A DNA stretch of 27,176 nucleotides from Clostridia bacterium (GTDB lineage Bacteria > Bacillota > Clostridia > Oscillospirales > RGIG7773). The stretch covers positions 1-27,176 of the forward strand of contig JAFZHO010000063.1 in assembly GCA_017554835.1 (NCBI GenBank). Direction: 5' to 3'. The position numbers were made by a program, and so were the translations under genes. Shown here one piece after another: positions 16,698 through 22,561 of this stretch (position 1 is its first letter; each line of letters opens with the position of its first letter). The notes beneath the pieces are model-generated. The model worked only from the letters and a program-made list of their open reading frames with translations. It was not told where the DNA came from and ran no database searches.

Positions 16698-18308
16698 ATG
16701 AAATTTATAAAAACGCTACTGATTATGAGTTGTTTTGTCTTTCTTTTTGCAGGGTGTAAAAAGGTGGAGAATATAGACGGCATCAAGATAAATCTCAGCG
16801 ATGAAATTATAAAGGTCGACGAGGAAAAAATATCAACCGATGAAAATGAAGCGGTTTATATAGCAAATGATATTATCTATTATGAATCCGGCAAAGATTT
16901 TACATATGGTGAAGGCACTGAAAAGGATGCCCATACCAAAGAAGAGGCAGAATCTCATAAGGTTATTCATATTTCAAAGGCGGGTACCTATATTCTCAGC
17001 GGAAAATTATCAAAAGGGCAGATTGCAGTTGACCTTGGAAAAGATGCAAAAGAAGACCCCGATGCAGTTGTTAACCTTGTTTTAAACGGGGTGGATATAA
17101 CCTGCGACGTTGCCCCGGGAGTTATATTCTATAACGTTTATGAGTGCGGGAATACCGATGAGGACAAAGCAACAAAAGACGTTGATACCTCCAACGCAGG
17201 CGCAAACGTTATAATAGCAGACAAAACAGAAAACACTATTAAAGGCTCCTACGTTGAAAAAATTTATAAGCCCGAATCAGTTACACTTAACGCCGATAAA
17301 ACAAAAGTTGAAGATGCAAAGAAACTTCATAAATATGACGGGGCTTTTTATTCTAAAATGTCCATGAACATAAACGGCGGAGAGAAAAACACGGGAGTTT
17401 TGAATATTAACGCCAAAAACGAAGGTCTTGATAGCGAACTTCATCTTACCATTAACGGCGGAAATATAAACATAATTTCGGGAAACGATGGTATTAATAC
17501 AAACGAAGACGGCATCTCCGTAACAACCATCAACGGCGGAAATCTCAAAATATCCGTTAACGGAAAAACGTGCGAGGGAGATGGCATTGACTCAAACGGA
17601 TGGCTCGTTATAAACGGGGGAGCAGTAACTGCTTCGGCTTGTTCGGATAGTGCCGATGCGGGAATCGACTCGGATTTGGGTATTCATATAAACGGAGGAA
17701 CAGTTCTTGCAAGCGGAAATATGCTTGATAGAATAGCAGAAAGCAAGCAAAATTACGCTGTATATAATTTTTCTTCAAAAATAGATGGCAAAAAAGACCT
17801 TTCCTTTAAAGATGAAAAAGGAAATGTTATTTTCGAAACAACGCCGTTAAATGACTATTCTGTTTTGATATATAGTAGTCCCGTTTTGAAGGAAGGCACT
17901 TATACCCTTTGGAGCGATGGCAAAAAGCTTTCTCATAGTGGAAATATAATGGGCGGACATATGGGAAAACCTGATTTTGAACCAAACGGAGAAAGACCTG
18001 AAATACCAAGCGGAGAAAGACCACATTTTCCAAGCGGAGAAAGACCACATTTTCCAAGCGGAGAAAATTTTGATATATTTGAAATACCGTCACGGGAATT
18101 TGAAAAACCAAAAGGAGACAGACCTGAGAATATGCCTATTCCCCCCGAAGGAGAAAATCCTCCCACTCAGATACCAAACGGAAGACCTCAGCGTCCTCAG
18201 ATGCCCGGAAAACCCGATGGTAATCAACTTATTCCAAACGGGGAAGGGGAAACTTCTGAAGAATTCAAAATCACAAAAGGCGGAAATATGTTTGGAAATA
18301 TAAAATAA
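16698..18308 (+). CDS. Lipoprotein with Cthe_2159-like beta-helix carbohydrate-binding domain and proline-rich tail
   Basis: A 536-residue surface lipoprotein. The signal peptide MKFIKTLLIMSCFVFLFAGC ends in a lipobox with C20 as the lipidated residue. Residues about 75-380 contain repeated strands with INGG turns (MNINGGEKN, LTINGGNINI, TTINGGNLKI, LVINGGAV, IHINGGTV) and acidic DGI motifs, resembling the carbohydrate-binding DUF4353/Cthe_2159 family. That family has a pectate-lyase-like beta-helix that binds plant polysaccharide and metal. The last 110 residues are Pro/Gly/Glu-rich, with the octapeptide P-S-G-E-R-P-H-F repeated. The ATG at 16698 sits behind GGGAGGG; the TTG at 16680 is upstream of that site. 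The VTC/CotH genes often near this family are absent here. Substrate is inferred only. Confidence 0.8.
   Translation: MKFIKTLLIMSCFVFLFAGCKKVENIDGIKINLSDEIIKVDEEKISTDENEAVYIANDIIYYESGKDFTYGEGTEKDAHTKEEAESHKVIHISKAGTYILSGKLSKGQIAVDLGKDAKEDPDAVVNLVLNGVDITCDVAPGVIFYNVYECGNTDEDKATKDVDTSNAGANVIIADKTENTIKGSYVEKIYKPESVTLNADKTKVEDAKKLHKYDGAFYSKMSMNINGGEKNTGVLNINAKNEGLDSELHLTINGGNINIISGNDGINTNEDGISVTTINGGNLKISVNGKTCEGDGIDSNGWLVINGGAVTASACSDSADAGIDSDLGIHINGGTVLASGNMLDRIAESKQNYAVYNFSSKIDGKKDLSFKDEKGNVIFETTPLNDYSVLIYSSPVLKEGTYTLWSDGKKLSHSGNIMGGHMGKPDFEPNGERPEIPSGERPHFPSGERPHFPSGENFDIFEIPSREFEKPKGDRPENMPIPPEGENPPTQIPNGRPQRPQMPGKPDGNQLIPNGEGETSEEFKITKGGNMFGNIK
17982..18066 (+). repeat. 24-bp in-frame tandem repeats in the lipoprotein tail
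   Basis: Units at 17982-18005 (diverged), 18006-18029 and 18030-18053 (identical to each other), then a half unit at 18054-18066. Each encodes P-[NS]-G-E-R-P-x-[IF]. The two identical copies point to recent slippage or recombination, and copy number may vary between strains. Confidence 0.9.
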
Positions 18309-18313
18309 AAAAT

Positions 18314-18345
18314 AAAAACTCGCTGAATTTTCAGCGAGTTTTTTT
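18314..18345 (+). terminator. Intrinsic terminator after the lipoprotein gene
   Basis: Arms 18314-18326 and 18331-18343 pair over 13 bp (A-run, CTCGCTGA/TCAGCGAG, T-run), with seven T from 18339. Confidence 0.88.
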
Positions 18346-18360
18346 ATAACTTGATTTAAA

Positions 18361-18393
18361 GTCCGTTCTATTGGACAGGGAGGTTGTTATAAT
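18361..18393 (+). promoter_or_regulatory. Shared promoter element, copy 1 (GTCC-N8-GGAC plus TATAAT)
   Basis: GTCCGTTCTATTGGAC (18361-18376), then 11 bp, then TATAAT (18388-18393), with TG one base upstream of the -10. No recognisable -35 sits at the normal position; the inverted repeat occupies it. Copy 2 is at 19608-19640 with identical spacing. Confidence 0.7.
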
Positions 18394-18427
18394 ATAGTTG
18401 TAAATAAAACTTATGGAGGGTTTTTTA

Positions 18428-19294
18428 ATGGGAATTTTAGTCGCTTTTTTTCTGATATTTGGAGATATAATATTTAAGGCATTTCTTATACTTCTGGGCG
18501 TTAGTCTTGTGGGAATACTTTGGAAGCAGATATTATCAGTTGTTCTTTTTATTGTTGTTATATTTATTTGTATTCTCACTTGGGGCGAAATTGATATGAA
18601 ATTAAAAGAAAAATATAATATGCGACGGGATAAATGCTTTTCAGACTTTTGGACGGCTATAAGCATGATGGAGTTTTTTGTTGTTATTATTTGCTATATG
18701 GTTCCAAAAATGATGGAGACGTCGCCTTTCATTCCCGTTTTGGTAAATCTTGTTATTTACGGAGTCATATCGTATTTAATACTATCTGCAAAATGTAGAA
18801 AGCTTGATAAGATAAAATCAAAAGTGAATTATAAAGAAAGTCCAAAAATGAAAGACCTTGTTAAAAAATATTCTCCGAGAGAAGCGTGGGAGTTCGTTAA
18901 TAAACAGGCCGTGGATTATAATCAACCGCGAAAAAAGGTATCGGTTAAAAAGCAAGTGCCAACAAAACCTGTCCATTCTGCGCCGTCCATGGCAAGAAAA
19001 GCGTCTCCGCAAAGGCAGGACTGGTGGAAGCATAAAGAACTCTGGGAAGATTATCCCGAACCTGATTATAGCGCTACTTATACTTATTGCAAGGTTGCTT
19101 TTGAGGATCTGGACAGAACTTTTTATTACAGAACGAGAAACCCAAATCTTAAAATCGGCGATAAGGTCATAGTTCCTTTTGGAAAAGACCTTAATGCAAA
19201 AGAGGGCATGATAGTCTCTATAAAAAATTATAAGGGATCAGAGGCGCCATACCCACTTGAAAAAACAAAACATATTATTGAAAAAGTAAAATAA
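18428..19294 (+). CDS. Unrecognised four-helix membrane protein with C-terminal soluble domain
   Basis: A 288-residue protein I cannot name. Residues 1-125 contain about four hydrophobic helices (MGILVAFFLIFGDIIF; ILSVVLFIVVIFICIL; MEFFVVIICYMVPKMM; FIPVLVNLVIYGVISY) with a basic Met/Lys loop. A long basic linker (about 130-210, KKVSVKKQVPTK) follows. Residues 217-288 form a compact beta-rich domain (ATYTYCKVAF...LKIGDKVIVPFGK...APYPLEKTKHIIEKV). Its opening ATYTYxxxAF and LKxxDxVxV pattern recur in the SWIM protein at 20079. The ATG at 18428 has GGAGGG 7 bases upstream; the ATG at 18413 lies within the ribosome site. It is first in a two-gene unit behind shared promoter copy 1. The linker and topology suggest a membrane-tethered cytoplasmic domain. 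Confidence 0.72.
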   Translation: MGILVAFFLIFGDIIFKAFLILLGVSLVGILWKQILSVVLFIVVIFICILTWGEIDMKLKEKYNMRRDKCFSDFWTAISMMEFFVVIICYMVPKMMETSPFIPVLVNLVIYGVISYLILSAKCRKLDKIKSKVNYKESPKMKDLVKKYSPREAWEFVNKQAVDYNQPRKKVSVKKQVPTKPVHSAPSMARKASPQRQDWWKHKELWEDYPEPDYSATYTYCKVAFEDLDRTFYYRTRNPNLKIGDKVIVPFGKDLNAKEGMIVSIKNYKGSEAPYPLEKTKHIIEKVK

Positions 19295-19315
19295 TGAAGA
19301 TGGGGAATATTTATT

Positions 19316-19600
19316 ATGATTGAATATATGATAATTGCCGCAATTATCACGGCTATAGTAAAAGGAATTTTTTTGATAATAGGAGCTCTTGCATCGTTTT
19401 TTGGAATAGCAATTGCAGGTGCTTCGGCAATAGGCGTTTCTGCTACAGCTTTTGGTATCAAGCGTATTTCACAAAGCGAAACCTATAAACGTTTCCAGCA
19501 AAGCAAAATCAATAAGGCGTTGGATAAAGCATTTGATTTTTTAAATAATTTCAGCATAATTGAAATTTTAAAAAAACTTTATAAAAAATATAAAAAATAA
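19316..19600 (+). CDS. Small hydrophobic protein with basic amphipathic C-terminus, unknown
   Basis: A 94-residue protein with no family recognised. Residues 5-46 are strongly hydrophobic, probably two helices joined by a short Gly/Ala turn (GALASFFGIAIAGASAIG). The remainder is a lysine-rich helical tail ending in ILKKLYKKYKK. It starts 21 bases after the preceding gene; GGGG at 19302-19305 is a distant ribosome site, so expression may be weak or coupled. No terminator hairpin was seen before the next promoter. Membrane location is likely; function unknown. Confidence 0.6.
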   Translation: MIEYMIIAAIITAIVKGIFLIIGALASFFGIAIAGASAIGVSATAFGIKRISQSETYKRFQQSKINKALDKAFDFLNNFSIIEILKKLYKKYKK

Positions 19601-19607
19601 ACTCAAA

Positions 19608-19640
19608 GTCCGTTCAATAGGACAATTAATCCTTTATAAT
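19608..19640 (+). promoter_or_regulatory. Shared promoter element, copy 2 (GTCC-N8-GGAC plus TATAAT)
   Basis: GTCCGTTCAATAGGAC (19608-19623), then 11 bp, then TATAAT (19635-19640). It differs from copy 1 at two W positions of the 16-mer. The intervening 11 bp differ, so the conserved part is the repeat and the -10. Confidence 0.7.
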
Positions 19641-19674
19641 AAACTTGTAAGTTAAAAAGAGAGGGGAAATAAAA

Positions 19675-19737
19675 ATGACGTTTTTCACATTATTGTTTTT
19701 GTTTTTTACTGTTTTAACGATTTTAGGTCAGTTTTAA
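19675..19737 (+). CDS. 20-residue hydrophobic microprotein 1
   Basis: MTFFTLLFLFFTVLTILGQF, a single predicted membrane helix with almost no soluble part. GAGGGG (19661-19666) lies 8 bases before the ATG, a near-ideal ribosome site, directly downstream of shared promoter copy 2. It is the first gene of its transcript. No homologue is recognised; a translated leader or type I toxin-like peptide is the alternative. Confidence 0.55.
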   Translation: MTFFTLLFLFFTVLTILGQF

Positions 19738-19756
19738 TGGGAGAGGGGAAAGAAAA

Positions 19757-19819
19757 ATGATTTTCTGGTTTGCATTACCTATATTTTACGGTATCTTATG
19801 TCTTTTAGCTGAAATTTAA
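19757..19819 (+). CDS. 20-residue hydrophobic microprotein 2
   Basis: MIFWFALPIFYGILCLLAEI, again a single membrane helix of exactly 20 residues. Its start is 82 bases after that of microprotein 1. The ribosome-site segment (GAGAGGGGAAA then an A-run before ATG) is nearly the same in both, which suggests an old gene duplication. A strong site plus a clean stop argues for real translation. Confidence 0.55.
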   Translation: MIFWFALPIFYGILCLLAEI

Positions 19820-19835
19820 TCAAGGAGAGATTTAT

Positions 19836-20063
19836 ATGGATGATTATCATGCTTTTAAAAGCACCGGCGGTGGCTCGGACAATAATAAAGGTTCCGGCGG
19901 CGGAGGATATGGCTGGGATTTTGGCTGCGGCTGGGTTGTTATTGTAATTGGTGGATATATGCTGTTGCATTTTATTTTCAGCGGGGCAAGCTGGGAAGCA
20001 ATAGAAGGACTTTTGTTCTGGGGAATTCTTGCTTTTTTATTTGCAAGATCCTTATTTCGATAA
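19836..20063 (+). CDS. Small Gly-rich membrane protein, unknown
   Basis: A 75-residue protein. Residues 1-32 are soluble and glycine/serine-rich (STGGGSDNN, GSGGGGYGWDFGCGW). Two hydrophobic helices follow (VVIVIGGYMLLHFIF at about 34-48 and LLFWGILAFLFARSLF at about 59-74). AAGGAGAG lies before the ATG, 16 bases after microprotein 2. Similar short Gly-rich membrane proteins occur in Clostridia without assigned function, from general memory only. It lies in the same unit as the microproteins and the SWIM protein. Confidence 0.7.
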   Translation: MDDYHAFKSTGGGSDNNKGSGGGGYGWDFGCGWVVIVIGGYMLLHFIFSGASWEAIEGLLFWGILAFLFARSLFR

Positions 20064-20078
20064 AAGGGAAAATTTATT

Positions 20079-20867
20079 ATGAACTATAAATTGGGGTTCA
20101 ATCCCGAAACGGAAGAACCAAAAAACGAGAAAAACTATAAAACTCACAAAACAACTACGCCAAGGAAATCCTTGGTTGAGGTTTATTTTCCTCATATAAT
20201 GGCTACGTATACATATTATAACGACGCCTTTGATTTAAAAACGTGGGATGTTGTTTTCGTTGACGGTAAGCTTGAGGGATATCCAGGTCTTGTTCGAGAG
20301 ATAGATTATAGTTTAAAAATGGAGTTGGAATATTATAAAAATATTATCTCCGTTGCGGACCGAGATGTAAAAGGAGCATTTTCTGATTATAAGCTATGGT
20401 TAATGACAACTGATAAAAACGCACTTCCCTTTGAAAAAGCAAGAACCTGGTATCTGCCACCAAAAAAACAAGAAGATTTCCGTTATGATAATACGGAGAT
20501 TAGCTTGACTGATTTGCTGGGTATGTTCAATGATGATAATTATTTTTTTGATGCTATAGAGCATACCGGATGCTATTTGGAAATAAAAAATAATAAATGC
20601 AGGGCGATTGTGCGAGGCAAACGATGTCACGAGTTGGAATTTGAGATAAAGCCCGCCGAAGAAGAAATCTTTATAAAAGGACTTATCTGCGACTGTCACC
20701 GGGAGGAATACTGCGTCCATAAAAGAGCACTTTTTGGCATTATTTATTGGCTTGTTGAAAATTATGTTTGGGAAATGAATGATAAATATATTGCTGTAGT
20801 TGATAAAAAAGATTTTTACGGCTTCATTGTTGAAAACGGTATGGAAAAAACAATTGAAATCAAATAA
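20079..20867 (+). CDS. SWIM-type zinc-finger protein, function unknown
   Basis: A 262-residue soluble protein. Residues about 32-93 (VEVYFPHIMATYTYYNDAF, then WDVVFVDGKLEG, then GLVREID) form a predicted beta-rich domain. It resembles in pattern the C-terminal domain of the protein at 18428. A linker contains FPFEKARTWYLPPKKQ-like sequence. The C-terminal part has C204-x-C206-x5-C212-x-H214 (CDCHREEYCVH), matching the SWIM zinc-finger rule CxCxnCxH, preceded by the usual strands (CYLEIKNNKCRAIVRG, YELEFEI-like). SWIM modules bind DNA or proteins in several bacterial and eukaryotic contexts. It starts 15 bases after the Gly-rich gene, and the next gene follows after 11 bases. Confidence 0.7.
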   Translation: MNYKLGFNPETEEPKNEKNYKTHKTTTPRKSLVEVYFPHIMATYTYYNDAFDLKTWDVVFVDGKLEGYPGLVREIDYSLKMELEYYKNIISVADRDVKGAFSDYKLWLMTTDKNALPFEKARTWYLPPKKQEDFRYDNTEISLTDLLGMFNDDNYFFDAIEHTGCYLEIKNNKCRAIVRGKRCHELEFEIKPAEEEIFIKGLICDCHREEYCVHKRALFGIIYWLVENYVWEMNDKYIAVVDKKDFYGFIVENGMEKTIEIK

Positions 20868-20878
20868 GGAGTAAGGTT

Positions 20879-21181
20879 ATGGACTTTTTTAATAAAAAAA
20901 TATACGAGAAAAAGCTTTATGAATATTATATAGAAAAATTCGGTGAGAGTGAAAAAGATATATGGCTGGAAAAACCGGCAGTAAACGTATCGGTATTCTG
21001 GCGGGATAATAAGGTTATAACTTTGAAATGTGACGTGAGAACAAAGGAAATAACCGAGTATCAAGAAGAAATTTTATTTGCCGACCCACCGAAAGTAGAA
21101 ATGGTTTACGTGGAACCAAAAGAATATATCCCCGAAAAACTTCGAAAAAAATATAAACTGGGAGAATATTCGGAAGAGTAA
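20879..21181 (+). CDS. Hypothetical acidic 100-residue protein, last gene of the cluster
   Basis: No family recognised. It is soluble and rich in Glu/Lys/Tyr (KKLYEYYIEKFGESEKDIWL, then a beta-like stretch VNVSVFWRDNKVITLKCDVR, then PKEYIPEKLRKKYKLGEY). The AAGGAG ribosome site overlaps the SWIM gene's stop codon, so the two are likely coupled. No clear terminator separates it from the pheST promoter that begins 9 bases later. Confidence 0.65.
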   Translation: MDFFNKKIYEKKLYEYYIEKFGESEKDIWLEKPAVNVSVFWRDNKVITLKCDVRTKEITEYQEEILFADPPKVEMVYVEPKEYIPEKLRKKYKLGEYSEE

Positions 21182-21189
21182 TTTTCAGG

Positions 21190-21218
21190 TTGACTTAAAG
21201 GGTTTTTTGTTGTATACT
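21190..21218 (+). promoter_or_regulatory. Promoter of the pheST T-box transcript
   Basis: TTGACT (21190-21195), 17-bp spacer, TATACT (21213-21218), one mismatch in each hexamer. Confidence 0.8.
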
Positions 21219-21224
21219 TATCAA

Positions 21225-21471
21225 GAAATATATAAAAACTATGAATGGGTGCCGATTTTGGCATAGTATGATGCGGCAGATCTGAAAAAAGAGAGCAATT
21301 GATGGTGGGAATATTGCGCAGAACCGTAATCAGAATTTCGACCCGGGAGTTTTCTGTGAAAAGCAGAATGTTCATGCTGCATTAAAGCATATAAAGTGGC
21401 GGCTTTTGCTGCAATTTGAGTGGTACCACGGAATTTTATTTCGTCTCATTTTTAATGAGGCGAATTTTTTT
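21225..21471 (+). promoter_or_regulatory. Phe-specific T-box leader (riboswitch) of pheST
   Basis: A transcription-attenuation leader that senses uncharged tRNA-Phe. The AGAGAG near 21289 and the following GCAAT/ATTGC hairpin match the stem I landmarks. The specifier is read as TTC at 21337-21339 (Phe), followed by G. The conserved antiterminator sequence TGGTACCACG is at 21421-21430. The competing terminator has arms 21440-21449 and 21455-21464 (10 bp, one G-U), then seven T (21465-21471). Uncharged tRNA-Phe should favour the antiterminator and expression of pheS and pheT. Confidence 0.92.
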
Positions 21472-21488
21472 GTTTTAGGAGGATTATT

Positions 21489-22544
21489 ATGAATCAATCT
21501 ATTATCAGTTTGAGAGAGAAACTGGACGCTACGCTTAATACTGTTTCTACTATTTCTGAACTTGAAAATATCAAGGTAGAGTATTTGGGCAAAAAAGGGT
21601 CTGTAACTGCTTTGTTAAAAAATATGGGCTCCCTTTCTCCCGAAGAGAGAAAAAGCTTCGGTAGCGAGGTCAACGCATTAAAAAACTACGTTGAGCAGGC
21701 AATTTCCGAAAAGACGGCTATTCTTCAGGCGTTGGAACTTCAGAAAGAGCTTGATGCAGTTGAGGATTTTGACGTATCCGTGCCTCCCGTTTTAGAGCAC
21801 GGCTCTTATCATCCTATTACCCTGGTTCAGCGCAAGTGCGAAGAGGTTTTTCGCACTATGGGATTTGTTGTTGAGGATTATAGCGAGATCGTAACTGATT
21901 ACGAGTGCTTCGAATCTTTGAATATACCACCCTTCCATCCCGCACGTGATATGCAGGATACTTATTATCTTGATAACGGGCAGCTTCTTAAAACCCAGAC
22001 TTCTGCAGCGCAAAATGCCATTTATAAAAAATATCGTGATGCTCTTATCAACGAGGGAAAACCAATCAAGGCCGTATTCCCCGGCAGATGCTTCCGTAAT
22101 GAAGCCACCGATGCTTGCCATGAAAATACCTTCTTCCAGATGGAAGGGGTTATGGTGGGAAAAGATATTTCTATTGCCAACCTTATCTATTCTATGAAAA
22201 CTATGCTTAGTGAGGTTTTTGAAAATTATGATCTGAAGGTTCGTTTAAGACCGGGATTTTTCCCATTCGTAGAACCCGGATTTGAACTTGATATCAGCTG
22301 CCAGATTTGCGGCGGCGAGGGATGCCCTTCCTGTAAGCATAGCGGATGGCTTGAACTTTGCCCCTGCGGTATGATTCATCCAAACGTTTTGAAAGAAGGC
22401 GGTATTGACCCTGATGAATATACCGGTTTTGCTTTTGGTTTAGGACTTACGAGACTTGTAATGATGAAGTATGGCGTTAAGGATATTCGTGACCTTAATA
22501 GCGGAAGTTTGACCGCAATGAGCCAGTTTATCGAAGATAAGTAA
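21489..22544 (+). CDS. pheS: Phenylalanyl-tRNA synthetase alpha subunit
   Basis: A 351-residue catalytic subunit of the alpha2-beta2 enzyme charging tRNA-Phe. The N-terminal coiled-coil arm is about residues 1-90. The class II core includes HPARDMQDTYYL (motif 1 region), FRNEATDACHENTFFQMEG (motif 2) and FGLGLTRLVMMKYGV (motif 3). A Cys-rich strand CQICGGEGCPSCKHSG followed by LCPCGMIHPNVL replaces the simpler loop of E. coli PheS and looks able to bind zinc; comparable Cys loops exist in some other Firmicutes. AGGAGG lies 5 bases before the ATG. The gene is controlled by the T-box upstream and is 17 bases from pheT. Confidence 0.97.
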   Translation: MNQSIISLREKLDATLNTVSTISELENIKVEYLGKKGSVTALLKNMGSLSPEERKSFGSEVNALKNYVEQAISEKTAILQALELQKELDAVEDFDVSVPPVLEHGSYHPITLVQRKCEEVFRTMGFVVEDYSEIVTDYECFESLNIPPFHPARDMQDTYYLDNGQLLKTQTSAAQNAIYKKYRDALINEGKPIKAVFPGRCFRNEATDACHENTFFQMEGVMVGKDISIANLIYSMKTMLSEVFENYDLKVRLRPGFFPFVEPGFELDISCQICGGEGCPSCKHSGWLELCPCGMIHPNVLKEGGIDPDEYTGFAFGLGLTRLVMMKYGVKDIRDLNSGSLTAMSQFIEDK

Positions 22545-22561
22545 GAAAGAGGTGTAGTTTT

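Noticed and set aside
17982..18066. Short tandem repeats as a CRISPR array
   Set aside because: Units are contiguous with no spacers, stay in frame and encode a proline-rich octapeptide; there are no cas genes.
17977..18303. 108-residue plus-strand ORF in another frame of the lipoprotein tail
   Set aside because: Produced by the 24-bp repeats, whose length is a multiple of 3 and keeps all frames open; no independent start signals.
21182..21488. Small antisense ORF in the pheST leader
   Set aside because: The region is fully explained by the promoter and T-box RNA elements.
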